A stretch of DNA of 64,000 nucleotides from Compostimonas suwonensis (GTDB lineage Bacteria > Actinomycetota > Actinomycetes > Actinomycetales > Microbacteriaceae). Below the pieces are notes generated by a model. That model saw only the letters and a program-made list of their open reading frames with translations. It was not told where the DNA came from and searched no databases. The stretch is from the NCBI RefSeq assembly GCF_002797855.1, contig NZ_PGFB01000002.1:186001-250000 (forward strand). The letters are read 5' to 3'. Numbering within the stretch: position 1 is the stretch's first letter; the number at the start of each line of letters is the position of its first letter. Below are positions 41,293-49,373 of this stretch, one piece after another. Made by a program: the position numbers and the translations under genes.

Positions 41293-43629
41293 ATGCTGTT
41301 ATCCGTTCCCGGCGACACCCGACGCCGAGTACCCCGAGTGGTCGCGGCCGTCGCGATCCCGGTTCTCGCGGCAGGCCTGGCGTTCACCGCCCCGCTCGCC
41401 GCACAGGCCGCACCCGCACCCGCGGTGCCGACATTCCAAGACGGTCTCTCGCAGGCCGTCTTCACGAAGACCTCGAGCCAGTGGATCCGCCAGGAGGTGT
41501 GGGTGCAGAGCGAGGTCGACTCGGACAACGACGGCAAGGACGACCTCGTCCACATCGACGTCACCCGTGTGCCCGAGACCAACACCGACGGCCTCAAGAC
41601 CCCGGTCATCATGGAGATGAGCCCCTACTACGCGGGCGGCCCCGACGTTCCCAACTGGTCGGTCGACCACGAGATCGGCGAGCCGCCGACCTCGAAGCCC
41701 GGCTGGCCGGCGTTCACCCCGAAGAAGACGAGCCCGAAGATCTCGTCGACCTTCGAGAGCACCTGGGTTCCGCGCGGCTTCACCGTCGTGCACGCCGAAT
41801 CGCTCGGCAGCGGCTTCTCCGAAGGCTGCCCCACCTCGGGCGACGTCAACGAGTCCCTCGGCGGCAAGGCGGTCATCGACTGGCTGAACGGCCGCACGAA
41901 GGGCTTCACGAGCGTCGACCGCTCCACCGAGGTCAGCGCGAGCTGGTCGACCGGCAGCGTCGGCATGATCGGCACCTCGTACAACGGAACGCTCCCCATC
42001 GGCGTCGCGAGCACCGGGGTCGACGGCCTCGACGCCATCGTGCCGATCTCCGCGATCTCCAGCTGGTACAACTACTACCGGGCCAACGGCGCCGTGCGCG
42101 CCCCGGGCGGATACCAGGGTGAAGACCTCGACGTGCTCGCCGACTACGTGCACACGCGCGCAGACCAGGCGATCTGCCAGCCGGTCATCGACGACATCCG
42201 CGCCCGGGAGGACCGGGCCACGGGTGACGACAACGCCTTCTGGCAGCAGCGCGACTACCTGGCGAACGCCGACAAGATCAAGGCGGCGACCCTCGTCGCT
42301 CACGGTCTGAACGACTGGAACGTCATGACGAAGAACGCCTCCGACCTGTACGAGGCGCTCAAGAAGAACAACGTGCCGCACCAGATCTACCTGCACCAGG
42401 GCGGGCACGGCGGATCGCCGAACGACACGCTGCTCAACCGCTGGTTCACGCGCTACCTCTACAACGTGCAGAACGGCGTCGAGAACCTCAACAAGGCGTA
42501 CATCCAGCGCGAAGACCGCACCCTCGTCGAGTACCCCGAGTGGCCGGATGCCGGTGCTGCGAAGGTCTCGCTGAACCTCGGTGCAGCCACCGCAGCGAAC
42601 GCCGTCGGTGAGCTCGACTTCAAGCACGCGGCATCCGGAGTGACCGAGACCGTCGTCGACAACGCGACGATCAAGGCCCAGACCCTCGCCGCGGCCGCGA
42701 CATCGCCGAACCGCCTCGTCTACCAGACGCGTGCGCTGACCGACACGGTGCGTCTCTCGGGCACGCCGAGCGTCTCGCTGAACGTCGCCGTCGACCGTGA
42801 GAAGGCCAACCTGACCGCGCTGCTCGTCGAGTACCCGGCCACGGGTGCGCCGAAGATCATCACGCGCGGCTGGATGGACGTCGAGAACCGCAACTCCGCG
42901 AAGGTCACCGACCCGATCGAGCCGGGAACCTCGTACCAGTTCAACTTCGACTTCGAGCCGAAGGACTACATCTTCAACGTCGGTTCGCGTATCGGCGTCG
43001 TCGTGATGTCGTCGGACAACGAGTACACGGTTCGCCCCGCCCCGGGCACGCAGCTGACGATCGACCCGTCGCTCTCGTCGGTCTCGCTCCCCCTCGTAGG
43101 TGGCGCACAGGGCCTGCAGGAGGCTCTCGCGCCCGGCGCCCCCGGCACCGACTACCAGGTGATCTCGGCGACCCTCTCGGGCAGCCCGTTGTCGTTGACG
43201 GTGTCGAGCACCGACCCGATCACCCTGCCGGCGGTCACGCTGACGGGTGTCGACCAGGTCACCGCCGGTGAGCTGCACCCTGTGCAGGTCGTCGACTCGC
43301 GTGGAACCTCGGCCGGCTGGGATCTCACCGGTCAGGTCTCCGACTTCACGAGCGGAACCGGCACCATCCTCGCCGACAACCTCGGCTGGCGCCCCACCGC
43401 AGAGACCTACGTCGGAACCCTCCCGGTCGCACCGGGCGAGTCGTCGACGGTCACCGCCGGCGAGACCGTCGAGCCGGGCTCCGGCCTGGGCGAGGCCTCG
43501 ACCCTCTGCGCCTCGGCAGCGGGCGCGAGCTCGGGCAGCTTCACCTGTGCGGGCGGCCTCGACCTCGGGATCCCCGGGGCCAGCCGTCTGGGCACCTACA
43601 CGGGAATCCTGACGCTGACGCTCATCTAG
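41293..43629 (+). CDS. secreted Xaa-Pro dipeptidyl-peptidase (S15 family) with WxL-like C-terminal domain
   Basis: A 778-residue secreted serine peptidase. Signal peptide (VVAAVAIPVLAAGLAFTAPLAAQA), then an S15 alpha/beta-hydrolase core with nucleophile S229 (GTSYNGT), D341 (HGLNDWNV) and H372 (QGGHGG). A jelly-roll X-Pro dipeptidyl-peptidase C-terminal domain follows (about 440-615). The last 157 residues are the same WxL-like domain as in the M64 enzyme. S15 enzymes remove X-Pro dipeptides from proline-rich peptides. GAGGGAG precedes ATG 41293. Surface display beside an endopeptidase-type enzyme fits stepwise degradation of proteins. Confidence 0.9.
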   Translation: MLLSVPGDTRRRVPRVVAAVAIPVLAAGLAFTAPLAAQAAPAPAVPTFQDGLSQAVFTKTSSQWIRQEVWVQSEVDSDNDGKDDLVHIDVTRVPETNTDGLKTPVIMEMSPYYAGGPDVPNWSVDHEIGEPPTSKPGWPAFTPKKTSPKISSTFESTWVPRGFTVVHAESLGSGFSEGCPTSGDVNESLGGKAVIDWLNGRTKGFTSVDRSTEVSASWSTGSVGMIGTSYNGTLPIGVASTGVDGLDAIVPISAISSWYNYYRANGAVRAPGGYQGEDLDVLADYVHTRADQAICQPVIDDIRAREDRATGDDNAFWQQRDYLANADKIKAATLVAHGLNDWNVMTKNASDLYEALKKNNVPHQIYLHQGGHGGSPNDTLLNRWFTRYLYNVQNGVENLNKAYIQREDRTLVEYPEWPDAGAAKVSLNLGAATAANAVGELDFKHAASGVTETVVDNATIKAQTLAAAATSPNRLVYQTRALTDTVRLSGTPSVSLNVAVDREKANLTALLVEYPATGAPKIITRGWMDVENRNSAKVTDPIEPGTSYQFNFDFEPKDYIFNVGSRIGVVVMSSDNEYTVRPAPGTQLTIDPSLSSVSLPLVGGAQGLQEALAPGAPGTDYQVISATLSGSPLSLTVSSTDPITLPAVTLTGVDQVTAGELHPVQVVDSRGTSAGWDLTGQVSDFTSGTGTILADNLGWRPTAETYVGTLPVAPGESSTVTAGETVEPGSGLGEASTLCASAAGASSGSFTCAGGLDLGIPGASRLGTYTGILTLTLI
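43156..43629 (+). repeat. WxL-like domain repeat, copy 2
   Basis: Equivalent of 40721-41194 at a constant offset of 2435 bases. Near-identity over the first 261 bases and clear divergence afterwards suggest a gene-conversion tract. Confidence 0.85.
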
Positions 43630-43659
43630 CAGCACCGCACCACTCGTAGTACCACACCA

Positions 43660-43732
43660 CGTCGAGCGCGGGTTCGTCGCCGGCCGCCGGCCCCTTCGGG
43701 GCTGCGGTCGCGCGATGGGCCCGCGCTCGACG
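43660..43732. repeat. dispersed hairpin repeat, copy 2
   Basis: Perfect 13-bp terminal arms CGTCGAGCGCGGG (43660-43672) and CCCGCGCTCGACG (43720-43732) enclose a GC-rich centre with a second small stem (GGCC...). It has the same outer sequence as the copies at 43747 and 44074. Confidence 0.75.
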
Positions 43733-43746
43733 CTTCCCCCGCCACA

Positions 43747-43814
43747 TCGAGCGCGGGTTCGTCGCCGAGCGCTAAGCCTCTGCAGGCCGCGGTCGCGAAC
43801 AAACCCGCGCTCGG
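43747..43814. repeat. dispersed hairpin repeat, copy 3
   Basis: Arms CGAGCGCGGGTT (43748-43759) and AACCCGCGCTCG (43802-43813) are perfect over 12 bp. The centre contains GCCGAGCGC on the left and GCGGTCGCGAAC on the right, as in copies 2 and 4. Only 15 bases separate it from copy 2, in the same orientation. Confidence 0.75.
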
Positions 43815-43938
43815 TGCATTCGACACGATCCCGGCAGGTGAGGAATGGGCTCAGCGCAGCCGCTGGAGAATTCGTTGACACTGCCCCCAAGCGCCAGGCG
43901 CCCGAGCACAATTCCCGCCAGCGAGGAGAAGAACGTAG

Positions 43939-44012
43939 TAGGGCGGACGGGACTTGAACCCGTGACCGACGGATTATGAGTCCGCTGCTCTAACCAGCTG
44001 AGCTACCGCCCC
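43939..44012 (-). tRNA. tRNA with CAT anticodon (Met, or Ile2)
   Basis: The 74-nt minus-strand cloverleaf has acceptor GGGGCGG paired with CCGCCCT, D-arm AGCTCAGCTGGTTAGAGC, anticodon stem GCGGA/TCCGT with loop CTCATAA, and T-arm ACGGGTTCAAGTCCCGT. The CAT anticodon fits elongator methionine, but a lysidine-modified isoleucine tRNA has the same anticodon and cannot be excluded by eye. It lies between repeat copies 3 and 4. Confidence 0.93.
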
Positions 44013-44073
44013 GCGACGATCTTAGCGGAGCAGCGGCATCCGGCCCGATGCGACGAGCGCGTCTGCGGAACGC

Positions 44074-44147
44074 ACGTCGAGCGCGGGTCTGTTGCCGAGC
44101 GCGGCGCTTTTTCGGGGCGCGGTGGCGAACAAAGCCGCGCTCGACGT
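44074..44147. repeat. dispersed hairpin repeat, copy 4
   Basis: Arms ACGTCGAGCGCGG (44074-44086) and CCGCGCTCGACGT (44135-44147) are perfect over 13 bp. Inner segments GTTGCC and GGCGAAC continue the stem imperfectly, with TTTTT in the apical part. It ends just before the stop codon of the minus-strand glycosyltransferase and may act as its terminator. Confidence 0.75.
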
Positions 44148-44150
44148 TGA

Positions 44151-45425
44151 CTACTCCCCCGCCGCCGTCGCCGACTCCTGCGGCACCGAACCGTCGATCA
44201 CCGGGTCGTTCACCCGCTCACCGCGGTACAGGGCCTCGAAGGTCGTGATCGTGCGGTTGATGTCGTGCGCCTCGATGAGCTTGAGCGACTCGCGCTTCAT
44301 GGCGTCGAGCTTGTCTGCCGGAGCCTCGAGGATGTCGCGCAGGCGGTCCGCGAGCTCCTGCGCGTCGCCCGGGGCGAAGAGGTAGCCGTTCTGGCCGTCG
44401 TGCACGAGGTGCGGCAGGGCCATCGCGTTCGCCGCGACGATCGGAAGGCCGCTCGCCATGGCCTCCATCGTGGCGATGCTCTGGAGCTCGGCGATCGAGG
44501 GCATCGCGAAGATCGTCGACCGAGTGTAGGCCGCTCGCAGCTCCTCATCCGTCACGTAGCCGTCGAAGGTCACCCGGTCGGCGATCCCCCGATCGACGGC
44601 GAGCTGCTCGAGGGCCCGCTTCTGATCGCCGCCGCCCACGATCTCGAGCTTCACGTCGAGCTCGGCCGGCATCAGCGCGATCGCGTTGAGCAGGACGTCG
44701 ATGTTCTTCTCGCCCGTGACGCGCCCGACGAACAGCACGCGGTTCTCGGTGCGGGGCTCGAAGCTCGGAGTGTAGTTGTGAGCGTCGATGCCGCACGAGA
44801 TCGCGTGCACTCCGCGCAGGCCCGTGTACTTCTCGAGGAACTGGGCGGCCTTCGCCGTCGGAGTGGTCACGGCTTCGGCCCGGCCGAAGGTGCGCTTGGC
44901 GGCGCGCCACGCCATGGCGATCGCGCGGTTCTGCACGCTGCGCGGCAGCAGGGTGAACTCGAGCATGTTCTCGGGCATGAAGTGGTTGGTGCCGATGATG
45001 CGGATGCCGCGCTTCTCGGCCTCGAGACCCAGTCCGCGGCCGACCACGATGTGCGACTGGAAGTGCACGACGTCGGGCTTGACCTCGTCGAGGATGCGCG
45101 CGCTGTTCTGCCGGATCCGCCACGGGAGCGCGAAGCGCAGCCAGTCGTGCGGGTACCAGCGCCAGCTGTAGAGGCGGTGCACGGTCATCTCCTGGCCCTC
45201 GTGCACCTCCGTCCACGTGCCGTGCTTGCGGGATGCCGCGGGGGCGACGATGTGCACCTCGTGCCCGCGGGAGACGAGCCCTGCGGCGAGACGTTCGGCG
45301 AATCGGGCCGCGCCGTTGACATCCGGTGCGAAGGTGTCGGCACCGATGACGACGCGAAGCGGCCTCTTCGCCGCCTGCTCCGGCGCACTCGGCGCCGGGG
45401 TATGCGAACCGGGGGTATCTGACAA
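44151..45425 (-). CDS. glycosyltransferase family 4 (GT-B)
   Basis: A 424-residue GT-B enzyme. The N-terminal domain has the acceptor-side motif GADTFAPDVNGAARFAERLAAGL and HEVHIVAP. The C-terminal domain has VLFVGRVTGEKNIDVLLNA and the GT4 signature MPSIAELQSIATMEAMASGLPIVAANAMALPHLV, with its EX7E pair partly altered (E...E at SIAELQSIATME). Similar actinobacterial enzymes glycosylate diacylglycerol or phosphatidylinositol. The acceptor is not determined here. The start is TTG 45425 after GTGAGGGA. Confidence 0.85.
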   Translation of the reverse strand: MSDTPGSHTPAPSAPEQAAKRPLRVVIGADTFAPDVNGAARFAERLAAGLVSRGHEVHIVAPAASRKHGTWTEVHEGQEMTVHRLYSWRWYPHDWLRFALPWRIRQNSARILDEVKPDVVHFQSHIVVGRGLGLEAEKRGIRIIGTNHFMPENMLEFTLLPRSVQNRAIAMAWRAAKRTFGRAEAVTTPTAKAAQFLEKYTGLRGVHAISCGIDAHNYTPSFEPRTENRVLFVGRVTGEKNIDVLLNAIALMPAELDVKLEIVGGGDQKRALEQLAVDRGIADRVTFDGYVTDEELRAAYTRSTIFAMPSIAELQSIATMEAMASGLPIVAANAMALPHLVHDGQNGYLFAPGDAQELADRLRDILEAPADKLDAMKRESLKLIEAHDINRTITTFEALYRGERVNDPVIDGSVPQESATAAGE

Positions 45426-45571
45426 AGCGGTGAGTCCCTCACGTGTGCGGGCCGGTGTCTTGTCCGGCGTCGGTGCACCATCGTCGTTGTGGACGCATGG
45501 CGACGTTCAAGGTTCCCAGTGTAAACGGTCGCCCTCCGAGCACTGCCGCCCGCCACGCGGGCCGCCGAAGC

Positions 45572-46486
45572 TCAGTTCTGCGCTTGGGGGTGATAGCGCG
45601 CGAGCATAAAAACACCCGCGATCGCCGTCACCCCGAAGACGATGAAGGAGATCATCGCCCACAGCGGCGCCTGCGAGGCCTCGTCGAGCACGACGATGCC
45701 GATCGTGACCGCCACGAGCGGGTCGATGACGGTGAGCCCTGCGATCACGAGGTCGGGCGGGCCCGAGGAGTAGGCGTTCTGCACGAAGTAGGCGCCGAGG
45801 CCGGTCGCGGCGAGCAGCGCGATGATGCACAGGATCGTGAGCCAGTTCACGTCGCCCTGCAGCGCTCGCGCGATCACGACCTTCGCGAGCGTCGCGACGA
45901 AGCCGTAGAGCACACCCGCGCCCACGATGTAGATGACGGCCTTGAAGCGGTGGCGCAGGAAGGCGAAGCCCAGGGAGAAGAGCACGAGCACGACGCCGAG
46001 GATGATGAGGATCGTGATCAGGTCGGAGTCGGTCACGGGGGTCTCGCGGGCCGTGAACGCCGCGACGAGCACGAAGAGCCCGACACCGCCCACGCAGAGC
46101 ACGATCGCGATGATCGAGCGGCGGTTGAGCTTGATCTTGCTCACCCGCGCATTGACGATCGAGGTGATCACGAGCGCGACGGCCCCGAGCGGCTGCACGA
46201 CGATGAGCGGGGCATAGCCCAGGCTCACGAGCTGCAGCACGATCGCGAGACCGAGCATGACCGTGCCGATGACCCAGGAGGGCCGCGAGAGCAGGAGGAG
46301 GAGCTGCCGGGGGTTGAGCCCGCCACTGGCCTCCACGGTGTTCGCCTCGACCTTGGCGACGCCGTGATGCTGGAACTGCGCGCCGAGGGAGAGGAAGACG
46401 GCTCCGACGAGCGCGATCGGGATTCCGATGAACTGTCTCGGGTTCAGCGCGATCTGAGCCGGCAGGTCTGACAGTTCGAGGATCAC
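45572..46486 (-). CDS. DMT-superfamily transporter (NIPA/EamA-like)
   Basis: A 304-residue protein with nine to ten hydrophobic segments. An early GIPIALVGAVFLSLGAQFQHHGV and PLIVVQPLGAVALVITSIVNARVSK are typical of the DMT subgroup related to NIPA magnesium transporters. The substrate is unknown. The start is GTG 46486. On the minus strand TAGGGT lies exactly six bases before it and there is no Shine-Dalgarno, so the transcript is probably leaderless. It is divergent from def across 40 bases. Confidence 0.82.
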   Translation of the reverse strand: MILELSDLPAQIALNPRQFIGIPIALVGAVFLSLGAQFQHHGVAKVEANTVEASGGLNPRQLLLLLSRPSWVIGTVMLGLAIVLQLVSLGYAPLIVVQPLGAVALVITSIVNARVSKIKLNRRSIIAIVLCVGGVGLFVLVAAFTARETPVTDSDLITILIILGVVLVLFSLGFAFLRHRFKAVIYIVGAGVLYGFVATLAKVVIARALQGDVNWLTILCIIALLAATGLGAYFVQNAYSSGPPDLVIAGLTVIDPLVAVTIGIVVLDEASQAPLWAMISFIVFGVTAIAGVFMLARYHPQAQN

Positions 46487-46526
46487 CCAACGACCCTACC
46501 CAGAAATGTGCCGATATTCTTGACGA

Positions 46527-47093
46527 ATGGCCGTCCTCCCGATCCGGATCTCCGGAGATCCCGTCCTGCACGCCCCCGCCCGCGACGTCACGGAGTTCGA
46601 CGATTCCCTGCGAACGCTCGTGCGCGACATGTACGAGACGATGGACCTCGCGCCCGGTGTCGGGCTCGCAGCGCCCCAGGTGGGCGTGCCGCTGCGCATC
46701 TTCGTCTTCAGCTACGAGATCGACGCCCTCGAGACCGTGCGCGGCGTCGCGATCAACCCGACGCTCTGGCTGAGCCCCATCGACCCGGGTGAACCCGACG
46801 AGGAGAGCGAATCCGAGGGCTGCCTGTCTTTTCCCGGCGAACGCTTCCCGCTGCGCCGCGCGCACTCCGCGATCCTGCAGGCCGTCGACCTCGAGCAGAG
46901 GCCGTTCGAGATCCGGGCAGACGGATGGCTCGCACGCATCTTCCAGCACGAGTACGACCACCTCGACGGCCTGCTCTACGTCGACCGCCTCGAGCACGTC
47001 TACGGCCGTCGCGCCGACAAGGTCGAGCGCAAACGCGGCTGGGGTGTTCCCGGCCTCAGCTGGACGCCGGGCGACGAGCAGCTCGACGGCTAG
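46527..47093 (+). CDS. def: peptide deformylase
   Basis: A 188-residue metalloenzyme that removes the formyl group from new proteins. All three motifs are present: GVGLAAPQVG, EGCLSFPGE (metal-binding Cys) and QHEYDHLDG (two metal-binding His and catalytic Glu). TATTCT stands exactly six bases before ATG 46527, a leaderless start. A short basic tail after RKRGWGVPG is usual in actinobacterial homologues. Confidence 0.96.
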   Translation: MAVLPIRISGDPVLHAPARDVTEFDDSLRTLVRDMYETMDLAPGVGLAAPQVGVPLRIFVFSYEIDALETVRGVAINPTLWLSPIDPGEPDEESESEGCLSFPGERFPLRRAHSAILQAVDLEQRPFEIRADGWLARIFQHEYDHLDGLLYVDRLEHVYGRRADKVERKRGWGVPGLSWTPGDEQLDG

Positions 47094-47159
47094 GCTCCTC
47101 TCTTCACAGCTCGCCCCCCACCCCGGTGAGATCGGAGACCCGCCTCGGCCAGACCGGTC

Positions 47160-47474
47160 TCAGGCGAAACCGGCCCAGGCGCGCAGGGCGGCGGCCACGA
47201 GCGCCGCGGCGATGACCACGACGATGAAGGGCACGCGCAGCGCGTAGAGGCCCGCAGCGACGATCACGGCCGGCAGTCGCGCGTCGACGACGACCGCCTG
47301 CCCGGCGCCGAGGGTCTGCACGCCGATGAGCGCCGCGAGGAGCGCCACCGTGAGCAGGTCGGCGATGCGCGCCGGGCGGGGCTTCTCGAGCCAGTGCGGG
47401 GGCACCAGGTAGCCCGCGAGCTTGATGACGAGGCAGGCGATCGAGGCGATGATGACGATCTGCCACAGGTTCAT
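47160..47474 (-). CDS. azlD: AzlD domain protein, branched-chain amino acid export subunit
   Basis: A 104-residue protein with three to four hydrophobic helices, matching the small AzlD/BrnE subunit: MNLWQIVIIASIACLVIKLAGYLVP and LTVALLAALIGVQTL. It works with AzlC to export branched-chain amino acids or analogues. Its ATG overlaps the stop of the upstream azlC gene (ATGA), so the two are translationally coupled. Confidence 0.9.
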   Translation of the reverse strand: MNLWQIVIIASIACLVIKLAGYLVPPHWLEKPRPARIADLLTVALLAALIGVQTLGAGQAVVVDARLPAVIVAAGLYALRVPFIVVVIAAALVAAALRAWAGFA

Positions 47475-48253
47475 TCGGGCTCCCCGTTCGTGCGCTCGTC
47501 CGGGTGTCGGCCGTGCTGCCCGTCATCGTGCTCGCCCATCGCGTGCGGGTCGAGGCCGTTCTGCGGGGCGTCCTTCGGCCCCAGCCAGTTGACGAGGCCC
47601 ACGACCACCGCGACGAGCGCGGCGAGGAGCACGGGCAGTCCGGGCGCGAGCACGGGTGTGAGCGCCACGGCGACGATCGCCGCGCCCACGGCGACGGCAC
47701 CGGCCTGCAGTCGCTTCAGTCGCGGCCAGATAAGCCCGAGGAAGGCCGCGGCGGCCGCGGCATCCAGACCGTATGCGCTCGTGTCGCCGAGGGCGTCGCC
47801 GATGAGCGCCCCGACGAGGGTCGTCGCGTTCCACCCCACGAAGACGGCGAGCGCCGCCGCCCAGAACCCGAGGCGCTGCGACCGCAGCGTGGGCTGCGCG
47901 AGCGCCACCGCCGTCGACTCGTCGATCGTCACCCAGGCCGCCGCGAGACGCTTCAGCCATCCGGGGCCGATGAGCGGCGCCATCCGCATGCCGTAGATCG
48001 CGTTGCGGGTGCCGAGCAGGGTCGCGCTCGCGATCGCGGCTGGGCCGACCGCCGTGCCGCCCGAGGCGATGATGCCGACGAGGGCGAACTGCGAGCCGCC
48101 GGTGAACATCACGAGGCTCATAAAACAGGTCTGCCAGACGTCGAGTCCGGCGGCGACCGAGAGGGCGCCGAACGAGACGCCGTAGGCCGCGGTCGCGAGG
48201 CCCACTGCGATACCCGCTCGGAGGGCGACGCTCTCGTTCTTCGCTCGTGCCAT
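47471..48253 (-). CDS. azlC: AzlC family permease
   Basis: A 260-residue inner-membrane permease of the AzlC/BrnF family: GIAVGLATAAYGVSFGALSVAAGLDVWQTCFMSLVMFTGGSQFALVGI and LLGTRNAIYGMRMAPLI. It forms the large subunit of the AzlCD exporter. The C-terminal 20 residues are charged and histidine-rich. Its ATG (48253) lies only 16 bases from the stop of the upstream histidine-kinase gene, so the three genes may be co-transcribed. Confidence 0.92.
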   Translation of the reverse strand: MARAKNESVALRAGIAVGLATAAYGVSFGALSVAAGLDVWQTCFMSLVMFTGGSQFALVGIIASGGTAVGPAAIASATLLGTRNAIYGMRMAPLIGPGWLKRLAAAWVTIDESTAVALAQPTLRSQRLGFWAAALAVFVGWNATTLVGALIGDALGDTSAYGLDAAAAAAFLGLIWPRLKRLQAGAVAVGAAIVAVALTPVLAPGLPVLLAALVAVVVGLVNWLGPKDAPQNGLDPHAMGEHDDGQHGRHPDERTNGEPE

Positions 48254-48268
48254 CGACAGCCGGAGGCG

Positions 48269-49180
48269 TCAGCGCGCCAGGTTCACACCGTGGACGCCGT
48301 TGTGGTACCGGAGCGCCGGGAAGACGGCGGACACCGAGAAGCCGACGCCCGGGATCGTCTGCGTCGACAGCATGCCGCCGAAGAGCTGGGCCCGCTCCCG
48401 CATGTTCGAGAGCCCGGCGCCGTTCACGGTCTGCGTGAGAGCCCTGAGGTCGTCGTCGACCGTGTACGCCGTCTCCTTCGCGATCTGCTCCGGGTCGAGA
48501 CCGGCCCGGCGTGCCGCCGAGCGGATGCCGTCGTCTTCGACGGCGAGCTGCAGGCCGTCCTGCGTCCAGCTGAAGGCGACCCGTGCCTGAGTGCCCGCTC
48601 CGCCGTGCTTGAGGGCGTTCGCGAGGGCCGCCTGCAGGATGCGGTAGATCGCGACATCCGCCCCCTGCTTCAGCTCGAAGCGCTCCCCCGTCTCGACCAC
48701 CTCGATGTCGAGGCCGGAGCGGCGCATGACCGAGACGAGCTCGTTGACGGACTCGAGGCCCAGCTGAGGCGCCGGCGCCTTCTCCCCCTCGTGCGCGACC
48801 GTGAGCACCCGCCGCAGGTCGCCGAGGGTCGCACGACCGTGCTCCACGAGGTTGGCTGTCGCGCGCACCGCCGCGTCGGGATCGCCCTCGCCCGCGTACC
48901 GGACCCCTTCGGCCTCCGTGAGCAGCCGGCTGAGCGATTGCACGGCGACGGACTGCAGATCGTGCACGATGCGCAGGCGGCCGGTCTGCTCGGCGAGAGC
49001 CAGCTCGAGCTCGATGCGCTCGATCTCGGCGTTGCCACGTGCACGGTCACGGCGTCGCGCCGAGACCCGCGCCGAGATCCACAGCACGAGGAAGAGCACG
49101 AAGAGGGCGAGAAGCCCCAGGAAGGCGGCGGCGTACGCCCACCAGGGCAGCTGCGCCACGGCGTCGAACCACTCGCTCAC
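48269..49180 (-). CDS. sensor histidine kinase (HisKA_3/NarL-type), orphan
   Basis: A 303-residue kinase with one N-terminal membrane helix (WAYAAAFLGLLALFVLFLVLWI). A dimerisation helix carries the phospho-accepting histidine in RLRIVHDLQSVAVQSLSRLL. An HATPase domain (about 170-290) has N-box ALANALKHGG, G1 VEDDG and G2 GAGLSNMRERA. There is almost no external loop, so it probably senses the membrane or the cytoplasm. The start at GTG 49180 has AAGGAG immediately upstream. No response regulator gene is adjacent, although most kinases of this class are paired with one. Confidence 0.82.
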   Translation of the reverse strand: MSEWFDAVAQLPWWAYAAAFLGLLALFVLFLVLWISARVSARRRDRARGNAEIERIELELALAEQTGRLRIVHDLQSVAVQSLSRLLTEAEGVRYAGEGDPDAAVRATANLVEHGRATLGDLRRVLTVAHEGEKAPAPQLGLESVNELVSVMRRSGLDIEVVETGERFELKQGADVAIYRILQAALANALKHGGAGTQARVAFSWTQDGLQLAVEDDGIRSAARRAGLDPEQIAKETAYTVDDDLRALTQTVNGAGLSNMRERAQLFGGMLSTQTIPGVGFSVSAVFPALRYHNGVHGVNLAR

Positions 49181-49373
49181 AGTTCTCCTTCGTGCCACGT
49201 TAGGGGGGCGGCCGAAATGGCCCGTCGAGCAGGATACCGGAACCCGGCGGTCTCACAATCGCGGGCGTCCGAGGTGACGCCGAGTGCGTCAACGACTCCG
49301 GCCCTTCCGCCAGCCGTACCGGCTCACTCTCGGCGTGTCCGATCTGCGGCAGTGGTGAGGACGCCCGGCGGCG

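Larger units (their letters stand above)
43630..43938. other. 309-bp intergenic region with two hairpin repeats
   Basis: It contains dispersed-repeat copies 2 and 3 (43660-43732 and 43747-43814). The remainder, up to the tRNA, shows no coding frame, promoter or further repeat that I can support. Confidence 0.6.
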
